Positions 57,831 through 64,000 of a DNA stretch of 64,000 nucleotides are shown one piece after another. Numbering within the stretch: the first letter of the stretch is position 1; every line of letters starts with the position of its first letter. This DNA comes from Photobacterium gaetbulicola Gung47 (GTDB lineage Bacteria; Pseudomonadota; Gammaproteobacteria; Enterobacterales; Vibrionaceae), in the NCBI GenBank assembly GCA_000940995.1, contig CP005973.1, positions 1,054,001-1,118,000 on the forward strand, read 5' to 3'. The translations under genes and the position numbers were made by a program. The notes below the pieces were generated by a model. That model saw only the letters and a list, made by a program, of their open reading frames with translations. It made no database searches and had not been told where the DNA came from.

Positions 57831-58661
57831 ATGGTTCATAATATCGCTGGCCCTTCATGCAGGCTAAAAGCCATCGGGCGTATTTCCAAACCTTTTTTCA
57901 CCGGTTTATTGCAAGTCATTTTAGTCGCTGTCTTCTTGCTTTGGTTACTCGATACCGGTGCCGAGGCAATGAACTACCGCTGGCAGTGGTACCGGATTCC
58001 TCAATACCTCTGGTTCTTCGAAGACGGAGAATGGTTTCCCGCCGAGTTGCTTGAAGGGCTGAGGGTCACCCTGCAGATTTCGGCTGTCAGTTTGTTGTTG
58101 ACCCTAGCCATTGGATTGGTGACCGCACTGCTTCGCGTGTCTGGTTCGGTAATTGGCCGTGGCGTCTCCTGGGGATACGTCGAGCTGATCCGCAATACGC
58201 CATTACTGGTGCAAATATACCTACTGTATTTCGTTTTCGGCCCCGTACTCGGGCTCGAGCGATTCACAACCGCGGTGCTTGCGCTATCGCTTTTCCAGGG
58301 GGCATATACGGCAGAAATTTTCCGCGCAGGGTTAACCAGTGTTGATCGGGGACAATTCGAAGCCAGCAATAGCCTCGGACTCTGTGCTCTAGATAGCTAT
58401 CGCTTTGTCATCTTACCCCAAGTCATCAAGCGTATTTTACCCCCGCTGACCAATGAAGCTGTTTCTCTTGTCAAAAACTCTTCGATTGTCAGCGTCATGG
58501 CTATTTTCGATTTAACAACAGAAGGACGAAATATCGTCGCTGATACCGCGATGCCATTTGAAGTCTGGTTTACTGTTGCCGGCATCTATCTTGTCGTCAC
58601 CCTCACGCTCTCTGGCCTGGCGGCTTGGTTAGCATACCGGCTCGACACCCCCTCTCATTAA
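57831..58661 (+). CDS. Amino-acid ABC transporter permease (1)
   Basis: A 276-residue HisMQ-type permease with about five to six membrane helices. LLEGLRVTLQISAVSLLLTLAIGLVTALLR, the ELIRNTPLLVQIYLLYF segment and the EAA loop (EASNSLGLCALDSYRFVILPQVIKRILPP) are typical. A 45-residue stretch between helix 1 and 2 contains NYRWQWYRIPQYLWFF, which the second permease repeats as HYQWNW. It lies 10 nt after the ATPase gene. Confidence 0.92.
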   Translation: MVHNIAGPSCRLKAIGRISKPFFTGLLQVILVAVFLLWLLDTGAEAMNYRWQWYRIPQYLWFFEDGEWFPAELLEGLRVTLQISAVSLLLTLAIGLVTALLRVSGSVIGRGVSWGYVELIRNTPLLVQIYLLYFVFGPVLGLERFTTAVLALSLFQGAYTAEIFRAGLTSVDRGQFEASNSLGLCALDSYRFVILPQVIKRILPPLTNEAVSLVKNSSIVSVMAIFDLTTEGRNIVADTAMPFEVWFTVAGIYLVVTLTLSGLAAWLAYRLDTPSH

Positions 58662-58701
58662 TTCAAAGTATGTGTTTAATCCGCACAAGGAGAAAGGAAG
58701 C

Positions 58702-59511
58702 ATGAAACGATTACTCTCAGCATTGATTGCTGTTATGGCCTTAACAATGGCCTCCGTATCGACTGCGGCTGAAAAAAGCGCACTGGTCGAAGTCAAGGAG
58801 CGCGGTACATTGCGTGTGGGACTCTCGACATTTGTCCCGTGGGCAATGAGGGATAAACAAGGGGAGCTGGTTGGCTTCGAGGTCGATGTGGCACGGCAGC
58901 TGGCTAAAGACGCAGGGCTGAAAATCGAATTTATCCCGACCGCTTGGGACGGCATCATTCCGGCTCTGCTTGCTGGTAAGTTCGATGTGATTATCGGCGG
59001 TATGTCGATTACCCCCGAGCGTAATATGAGTGTCTTATTTACCAGCCCATACGCCCACTCCGGTGTTCAACTGGCCGCACACAAGGAGCTTGCGGCAGAT
59101 AAATCCAGTTTCGAGGACTACAACAAACGCAGCGTCACCCTTGCCGTACGCCGTGGTGCCTATACCGTGCAAACCGCGAAGAAGTATTTCCCCAAAGCAA
59201 AATTGCGCCAATTCGATGACGAAGCCCAAGCCTTCCAGGAAGTCCTCAACGGCAATGCGCACGCGGCCTTGGCATCGTCACCCAAGCCTGAACACATGGC
59301 CATCCAGTACAAGGACAAGCTGTATATTCCATTTGATGAGCGCCTGAGCCGTGGTTCGGAGGCTTTTGCAATCCGCCATGGCGAATTTGATTTGCTTAAT
59401 TTCTTCAACAACTGGATTTTGCTCCGCACCGAGGATGGTTGGCTGAAAGAGCGCCATGACTACTGGTTCACCACTCTTGACTGGGAAAACCAGATCGCAA
59501 AAGGACAATAG
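58702..59511 (+). CDS. Amino-acid ABC transporter substrate-binding protein
   Basis: A 269-residue periplasmic binding protein of family 3. Signal peptide at about 1-23 (STAA). The mature part has LVEVKERGTLRVGLSTFVPWAMRDKQGELVGFEVDVARQLA and WDGIIPALLAGKFDVIIGGMSITPER, which hold the ligand-binding residues of this family. The specific amino acid is unknown; the arginine of SITPER that binds the carboxylate is present. AAAGGAAG precedes the ATG. Its place between two permease genes is unusual. Confidence 0.93.
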   Translation: MKRLLSALIAVMALTMASVSTAAEKSALVEVKERGTLRVGLSTFVPWAMRDKQGELVGFEVDVARQLAKDAGLKIEFIPTAWDGIIPALLAGKFDVIIGGMSITPERNMSVLFTSPYAHSGVQLAAHKELAADKSSFEDYNKRSVTLAVRRGAYTVQTAKKYFPKAKLRQFDDEAQAFQEVLNGNAHAALASSPKPEHMAIQYKDKLYIPFDERLSRGSEAFAIRHGEFDLLNFFNNWILLRTEDGWLKERHDYWFTTLDWENQIAKGQ

Positions 59512-59514
59512 CCA

Positions 59515-60432
59515 TTGCAACATTCACACATACAAGCCATGCCGGGCAAAAAAAGTCCGGTAGCATGTAAACTGGGCAAGCTCGATGGGCTGTTAATGCT
59601 GCTGATCGCTGCGGCTATCGGCTGGCTTTGGTACCGCTCGTCTGCCGGGGTGCACTACCAGTGGAATTGGCACAAGGCGTTTACCCTTATCATGACGCCA
59701 GGCAGAAATGGCGAACTGCCCTATTTTTTTCAGGGGCTCATTGCCACTTTGCGCCTCAGTTTGTGGGGGATGCTGTTTGCTGGCAGTCTTGGCTTGCTGC
59801 TTGGCCTCGCGCGCCGGTCCAGCTGGTTTGTCTTTAGGTTCCCAGCCCAGGCCTATATCCAACTGGTCAGGAATATCCCGCCTCTAGTCTTCGTATTTAT
59901 CTTTTATTTTTTCATTTCCAGCCAACTAATTCCGGTTTTGGGACTGGAAAGTATATTAAGAGACACCCCAAGCGATATCGGCTACTGGCAGTCTTTCTTA
60001 TTCGGACCAGCCAAGCTTTGGGAGAACCTATTCTCTGGGGTGCTGTGTGTTGGGCTGATTGCCGCCGCCTATATTGCCGAAATCGTCCGCTCAGGCATAG
60101 ACGCCATTGCCAAAGGGCAATGGGAGGCCGCTGACTCCTTGGGCTTAACACGGTTAGACCGGTTCAGGTTTGTCATCTTCCCTCAGGCCTTGAGCGGGAT
60201 CGTCCCCCCTCTCGCTGGCCAGTTCATTTCCTTGGTCAAAGATTCATCCATTATCTCGCTGATTTCTGTTCAGGAATTAACCTTTGTCGGTAGTGAGATA
60301 GCTAACTCGTCAGGATTGATTTTCGAAATTTGGTTATTGGTGGGGGCGGGCTACCTTGTCCTATGTTTCAGCCTGTCTGTGCTATTTGGCAAACTTGAAA
60401 AACATACCCAAAAACATCATCAAACAAGATAG
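59515..60432 (+). CDS. Amino-acid ABC transporter permease (2)
   Basis: A 305-residue HisMQ-type permease. LIATLRLSLWGMLFAGSLGLLLGLARRSSW, QLVRNIPPLVFVFIFYF and the EAA loop (EAADSLGLTRLDRFRFVIFPQALSGIVPP) identify it. I use a TTG start at 59515 because AAAGGA lies 9 nt upstream; the first in-frame ATG (59539) has no ribosome site. It differs enough from permease 1 that the pair probably forms a heterodimer. The start is only 3 nt after the binding-protein stop. Confidence 0.9.
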   Translation: MQHSHIQAMPGKKSPVACKLGKLDGLLMLLIAAAIGWLWYRSSAGVHYQWNWHKAFTLIMTPGRNGELPYFFQGLIATLRLSLWGMLFAGSLGLLLGLARRSSWFVFRFPAQAYIQLVRNIPPLVFVFIFYFFISSQLIPVLGLESILRDTPSDIGYWQSFLFGPAKLWENLFSGVLCVGLIAAAYIAEIVRSGIDAIAKGQWEAADSLGLTRLDRFRFVIFPQALSGIVPPLAGQFISLVKDSSIISLISVQELTFVGSEIANSSGLIFEIWLLVGAGYLVLCFSLSVLFGKLEKHTQKHHQTR

Positions 60433-60477
60433 CTTCATCGCGATACTTCTAAAGATTGGGGTACAGGTGAACATGAA

Positions 60478-60500
60478 GGGAGCCGGTTTATGGCTCCCTC
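60478..60500 (+). terminator. Hairpin after the ABC operon
   Basis: GGGAGCC and GGCTCCC with a 7-base loop, then TCTTGATTTG. It overlaps the last codons of the convergent GNAT gene. Confidence 0.55.
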
Positions 60501-61021
60501 TTGATTTGAAACACACTGAGCTTCCTGTTGTGAAGCTCCCTGTCTCCTATATGTTCCATCCCTATTTTTTTCATTACCTGGCGCGCCGACATGTTGCGAA
60601 TACAGGTAAAGCCAATAATGCTATGAAAGCCTGCCTCTCGAAAACCATATTCGAGGATCGCCCGGCCAATCTCTGTAGCGTACCCTTGATGCCAATGATC
60701 TTCGCAGATCACCCATTCAATCTCAGCGGTTGAATCGTTGTCGCCATAGGGATGCAACCCCACTCGGCCAATCAAGGTATCGCAACCAGATAGGATCAGC
60801 GGGCAGTTAAAATAGCCACGGCGCCCATCTGGCATTGAGGACTCAACATGGTATTTCTTCAACTCATGCCGTGCCTTTTCTTCAGACCAAGGCTCTTCTT
60901 CCGTAAAGGTATGAACTGATTGATTGGACATTATCCGGTATAAACCAGCAAGATCGTCTTCATCCCATGGCCTGGTGTAAAGACGTTGAGTTTTAATACT
61001 CGGTGACACATCTAAAATCAT
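60488..61021 (-). CDS. GNAT acetyltransferase (RimJ/RimL-like)
   Basis: A 177-residue acetyltransferase. TQRLYTRPWDEDDLAGLYRIM is the RimJ/L-type start; IGRVGLHPYGDNDSTAEIEWVICEDHWHQGYATEIGRAILEYGF gives the acetyl-CoA loop (QGYATE) and the surrounding strands. It would acetylate an amino group on a protein or small molecule. I prefer the second ATG because AGAGGG lies 6 nt before it and touches the first. It is monocistronic. Confidence 0.88.
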   Translation of the reverse strand: MILDVSPSIKTQRLYTRPWDEDDLAGLYRIMSNQSVHTFTEEEPWSEEKARHELKKYHVESSMPDGRRGYFNCPLILSGCDTLIGRVGLHPYGDNDSTAEIEWVICEDHWHQGYATEIGRAILEYGFREAGFHSIIGFTCIRNMSARQVMKKIGMEHIGDRELHNRKLSVFQIKREP

Positions 61022-61038
61022 ATTCATCCCTCTTCTGA

Positions 61039-61067
61039 GGGCCTAGCGGTACTTTAGCACTAGGCCC
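61039..61067 (-). terminator. Hairpin after cobQ
   Basis: GGGCCTAG and CTAGGCCC close a 13-base loop in the gap between cobQ and the GNAT gene. There is no T run, so it may also protect the transcript end. Confidence 0.45.
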
Positions 61068-61088
61068 ATTGGTTAACGAAAGGGAACA

Positions 61089-62576
61089 CTAGCTCCCCTT
61101 CCTACCCAATTGTTCTGACCACTCCGGCCATAGCTTGTCAAAATCCATATGCGCTTCAAGCATGTCAGCAACTCGGTCTATACCTTGCTCGCGGATCAAA
61201 TCAAAATCCGGTGTGCACGTTGCAGCTAGGCCCGCCCATTTTAAAATGGCATCACAGGCTGCTTTATGCTCAAAGATCCCGTGCAAGTAAGTGCCAAACA
61301 CTTGATTATCGATACCCAATTTGCCATCAAAGCCATCGGCTAGATGAATCGGCGCCTCATGATCTATGCCATTAGTCACACCGGCATGGATCTCGTACCC
61401 CCTGACAGGAACACTGTCCTGCCCTGGCATCGTCAGGCTGCCTCTAACTTGCTTTAGCTGCTTGTTAGGTGCTAAGACTGTTTCGATCGGTAGATACCCC
61501 AAGCCTCGGCTGGTTCCGGGCTCACCTTCAATGCCATCAAGATCTGCAATAGATTCACCAAGCATCTGATAGCCACCACATATCCCCATCACCTTGCCGC
61601 CTAAGCGAAGGTGGCGGGCGATTTGTTGGTCCCACCCTTGTTCCTTAAGGTAGTCCAAATCACTGCGAACACTTTTAGTCCCTGGAATAATGATAAGATC
61701 AGATGGCGGAATTTGCTGCCCTTTACCGATAAATTGCAGATTTACCTGTGGATGCATACGCAATGGGTCAAAATCAGTATGGTTGCTCACTCGTGTTAAT
61801 ACCGGCACCGAAACTCTCAACTGATCGCCGTCGGCATCTACCTGCTGAACATCGATAGCATCTTCAGCCTCCAGCATCAAACCATGCAAATAGGGCAGTA
61901 CGCCCAATACCGGCTTGCCGGTTTTCTGCTCCAGCCAATCCAAGCCAGATTCAAGCAGTTTGATATCGCCGCGGAAACGGTTAATCACAAAGCCTTTCAC
62001 CCGTGCTTGTTCGCTGTCCGATAACAAGGCCAATGTACCGTACAAGTGAGCAAATACCCCACCACGGTCAATATCGGCAACGATGATCACCGGAACATCA
62101 GCCTCTTCGGCAAACCCCATATTGGCAACATCATTTTCGCGTAAATTAATCTCGGCAGGGCTGCCAGCTCCTTCGATAATAACCGTCTGGTATTCCTGCT
62201 GTAGGATATTGAAGGACTCCATAATGGGGCCCAAGACAACTTTTTTGTAGTTGTGGTATCCCACCGCATCCATATCAGCCAGAGCCTTACCCTGTACGAT
62301 AACCTGAGCACCGATATCGGTATTTGGTTTAAGCAAAACCGGATTCATATGTACCGTAGGCTCGATCATACTCGCCTGAGCCTGGACGGCCTGTGCTCGC
62401 CCTATCTCGCCGCCATCTTTAGTTACCGCACTATTGAGGGCCATGTTTTGTGATTTGAAAGGGGCAACTTTGATATTTTTTCGCGCCAATACCCGGCACA
62501 AGCCTGCAGCCAAAACACTTTTTCCTGCATCAGAAGTTGTGCCTTGTACCATCAGGGCCTTGGTTGTTGATTGCAT
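61089..62576 (-). CDS. cobQ: Cobyric acid synthase (glutamine-hydrolysing)
   Basis: A 495-residue amidotransferase (also called CbiP) that amidates side chains b, d, e and g of adenosylcobyrinic acid diamide. The N-terminal P-loop ligase part has VQGTTSDAGKSVLAAGLCR and FKSQNMALNS. The C-terminal glutaminase has the nucleophile in KVMGICGGYQMLGE and the conserved FGTYLHGIFEH. I start at the ATG before QSTTKALMVQGT (GAGAAG before it); the frame runs 22 codons upstream into cobC. It lies 10 nt after cobC. Confidence 0.95.
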   Translation of the reverse strand: MQSTTKALMVQGTTSDAGKSVLAAGLCRVLARKNIKVAPFKSQNMALNSAVTKDGGEIGRAQAVQAQASMIEPTVHMNPVLLKPNTDIGAQVIVQGKALADMDAVGYHNYKKVVLGPIMESFNILQQEYQTVIIEGAGSPAEINLRENDVANMGFAEEADVPVIIVADIDRGGVFAHLYGTLALLSDSEQARVKGFVINRFRGDIKLLESGLDWLEQKTGKPVLGVLPYLHGLMLEAEDAIDVQQVDADGDQLRVSVPVLTRVSNHTDFDPLRMHPQVNLQFIGKGQQIPPSDLIIIPGTKSVRSDLDYLKEQGWDQQIARHLRLGGKVMGICGGYQMLGESIADLDGIEGEPGTSRGLGYLPIETVLAPNKQLKQVRGSLTMPGQDSVPVRGYEIHAGVTNGIDHEAPIHLADGFDGKLGIDNQVFGTYLHGIFEHKAACDAILKWAGLAATCTPDFDLIREQGIDRVADMLEAHMDFDKLWPEWSEQLGRKGS

Positions 62577-62586
62577 TTCTTCTCGC

Positions 62587-63210
62587 TTAATACTGCTGTG
62601 TGACTGGCCACTGGATTTGCGGCCAGTGGACGCCATTTTCATCTGTCATTACCGTAACACGGTAACGGGCGGCGTAAGGTAAATCGATACGATGAAGATA
62701 ACTCGTGCTTCTAGGCATCTCCAATAAAATCCGCATCAGCTGTTTCATCACCCCTGCATGGGTAACTAGCAAGATATTTTGCCCAGAAAAGTTAGCAAGC
62801 AAATGTTCCCATGCATGTTGAATGCGTATATCGAATGCTTTCAAGTCTTCCCCACCATGCGGGGTCGATAACCAGGGGTTTTGCCAGTATTTCTCCAAGA
62901 TGGTACCGTGCTGCTGCCAGAGGCTATCCTGACTTTGACCATCCCATTCACCGAAGTCCATCTCTTTCCAGTGGCTGAATTGCTGGCAAGGTAAAGTAAA
63001 CTGCTGTGCGAACAAATTGGCAAAGTCACAGCATCGCTGCAGAGGGGAAGTGATCACTTGCTCAATATCATCCAGCCCTTTTACAGCACTTCGCATTTGC
63101 TCCAGGCCTGCCGGAGTAATTGGGAAATCAGTGTGTCCACGCAAGCAGCCGTGCCCCTCCGGTAAGCCATGGCGCAAGATATCAACCCTTGTTTTCATAC
63201 ATCGAGCCAT
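62587..63210 (-). CDS. cobC: Histidine phosphatase, probable alpha-ribazole phosphatase
   Basis: A 207-residue phosphoglycerate-mutase-fold phosphatase. The catalytic R13-H14 are in ILRHGLPEG, then ITSPLQRCCDFA, FGEWDGQ with the acidic residue, and LLVTHAGVMKQL with the second histidine. Its position between cobU and cobQ supports CobC, which removes phosphate from alpha-ribazole phosphate or cobalamin phosphate. AGGGGG precedes the ATG. The start touches the cobU stop directly. Confidence 0.88.
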   Translation of the reverse strand: MARCMKTRVDILRHGLPEGHGCLRGHTDFPITPAGLEQMRSAVKGLDDIEQVITSPLQRCCDFANLFAQQFTLPCQQFSHWKEMDFGEWDGQSQDSLWQQHGTILEKYWQNPWLSTPHGGEDLKAFDIRIQHAWEHLLANFSGQNILLVTHAGVMKQLMRILLEMPRSTSYLHRIDLPYAARYRVTVMTDENGVHWPQIQWPVTQQY

Positions 63211-63732
63211 TTACGCCCCCTTTAAATGCTGCGGAATGCCAGCTGTCACAAATGTCACCCTGTCCGCCTGTTTGGCTATTGCCTGATGTAACCATCCGCT
63301 TTCATCAACGAAGCGCCGGGACATCTCTCCCATCGGCACTATGCCCTGCCCGACTTCATTGCTAACAAGGATAATATCTCCTTTAGCACGACTTAGAGCG
63401 GCAAGAAGTTCGTCCTTTTGTTGCTGCCAAACAACGTCGTAATCTTGATTGAACAGGCAGTTAGTCAGCCACAACGTCAAGCAGTCAACAAGCAAGCAGC
63501 TCCCCGGAACAGAGTGCTCAGCGATGGTCTTTGGCAACCCCACCGGCTCTTCAACCACTCTCCATTGGTGGGGACGGTCTTGCCTGTGACGCTCAATACG
63601 CTCAGCCATTTCCGCATCTCCTGCGGTCGCCGTTGCGACATAGATAACCGGCTTGCCACTCGCTTGGGCTGTAGACTCAGCATATCGGCTTTTCCCCGAA
63701 CGAGCCCCACCCAATACCAACTCAATTGTCAT
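63211..63732 (-). CDS. cobU: Adenosylcobinamide kinase/guanylyltransferase
   Basis: A 173-residue CobU that phosphorylates adenosylcobinamide and transfers GMP to it. The P-loop GGARSGKS is at 8-15, then YVATATAGDAEMAERIERHRQDRP with the guanylylated histidine and VDCLTLWLTN; VSNEVGQGIVP completes the family pattern. AGGT precedes the ATG. It heads the minus-strand cobU-cobC-cobQ operon. The cobalamin synthase gene cobS, usually next to cobU, is not between these genes and is not in the window. Confidence 0.96.
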   Translation of the reverse strand: MTIELVLGGARSGKSRYAESTAQASGKPVIYVATATAGDAEMAERIERHRQDRPHQWRVVEEPVGLPKTIAEHSVPGSCLLVDCLTLWLTNCLFNQDYDVVWQQQKDELLAALSRAKGDIILVSNEVGQGIVPMGEMSRRFVDESGWLHQAIAKQADRVTFVTAGIPQHLKGA

Positions 63733-63902
63733 TCATCAACCTTGTATTCATTCTCAAGCAAGAGAGCAATGACACTCCCCCACCTAATGCTTGTCCATGC
63801 TCACCCAAATCCAGATGTAATATGTCATTATCGCAATGAAAAATCTGATTTTTTTAGTTACCATAGCATTTTATTATAACGCTCATTTCAGCTTACAATA
63901 CT

Positions 63903-64000
63903 ATGTTTCATCTCAATAACCTATGGCCCGACGGTCTTGTTTGGCTTGCACTTGCTGGCACTGTACTTAGTCTTTTCGTTAGGCCACAGGTTTGGCCTGC
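63903..64000 (+). CDS. Start of a membrane protein, cut by the window edge
   Basis: A frame from ATG at 63903 reads MFHLNNLWPDGLVWLALAGT and continues as a hydrophobic helix to the window end. It is probably the N-terminus of a polytopic transporter, but 32 residues are too few to name a family. It is divergent from cobU. The region upstream is AT-rich and contains no clear ribosome site close to the ATG. Confidence 0.45.
   Translation, partial: MFHLNNLWPDGLVWLALAGTVLSLFVRPQVWP

Noticed and set aside
63834..63917. 27-codon hydrophobic frame (MKNLIFLVTIAFYY...)
   Set aside because: No ribosome site, and it overlaps the start of the next membrane-protein gene. Too weak to call.
1..64000. CRISPR array, tRNA, rRNA, IS element or prophage
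   Set aside because: I looked for regularly spaced repeats, cloverleaf sequences, transposase or integrase proteins and phage structural genes, and found none.

Overview
The window reads as a chromosomal segment of a marine gammaproteobacterium of the Vibrionaceae (Vibrio, Photobacterium or a close relative). The evidence is a pntAB block next to a vxrABC-type two-component operon, an FMN-riboswitch ribB, YoaH, DUF3833, DUF2861 and DUF3404 proteins, and a TyrR-boxed aroG. In Vibrio cholerae several of these genes are on the smaller chromosome, so a chromosome II origin is likely but not proven. I see no rRNA, tRNA, CRISPR array, IS element or prophage. Coding is dense, on both strands, with many hairpin terminators.

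Layout. 0-2.3 kb: an HD-domain hydrolase, yoaH and nnrS, the last with an NsrR-like operator. 2.3-8.5 kb: vxrABC and pntAB. 8.5-15.8 kb: small stress-type proteins, a BASS-like transporter, the FMN riboswitch with ribB, a leaderless 5'-nucleotidase, a YeeE/YedE sulfur transporter and gloA. 16-17.7 kb: a YbjD/OLD-type nuclease. 17.7-27.2 kb: one eleven-gene minus-strand operon, the most interesting part of the window. 27.3-38.6 kb: cutA, a lipoprotein alpha-amylase, an AraC regulator divergent from a MATE pump, a cation/proton antiporter with a coupled 26-residue membrane peptide, Hsp20, an exonuclease, an esterase and a SlyB-type lipoprotein. 38.7-50.8 kb: an orphan SEDS (RodA-like) protein, an orphan OppA-type binding protein, a Crp/Fnr regulator beside a Ser-type sulfatase and its radical-SAM maturase, metY, an EEP hydrolase and a periplasmic 5'-nucleotidase. 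51-55.5 kb: small enzymes, a rhomboid protease, a crotonase and AT-rich small lipoprotein genes. 55.7-64 kb: aroG with a TyrR box, a polar amino-acid ABC operon, a GNAT, cobU-cobC-cobQ (cbiP), and the start of one more membrane protein.

The central system is the operon from 27205 down to 17695: DUF523-DUF1722 (TudS/YbgA-like), a MerR regulator, photolyase, an NTF2-like protein, an SDR, an FAD amine-oxidase-like desaturase, DUF1365, a CFA-synthase-like methyltransferase, DUF2878, a chalcone-isomerase-like protein and a DUF3833 lipoprotein. Most genes overlap by 1-14 nt. The promoter carries a TGTACA-N12-TGTACA operator over the predicted start of transcription and a second inverted repeat over the -35 box. 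The gene set resembles light and singlet-oxygen regulons in other proteobacteria, where the CFA-like, FAD and DUF1365 genes are tied to modified (furan) fatty acid synthesis. I infer a light or photo-oxidative programme that joins DNA repair to membrane-lipid modification, controlled by a MerR protein that has lost the usual cobalamin-binding motif.
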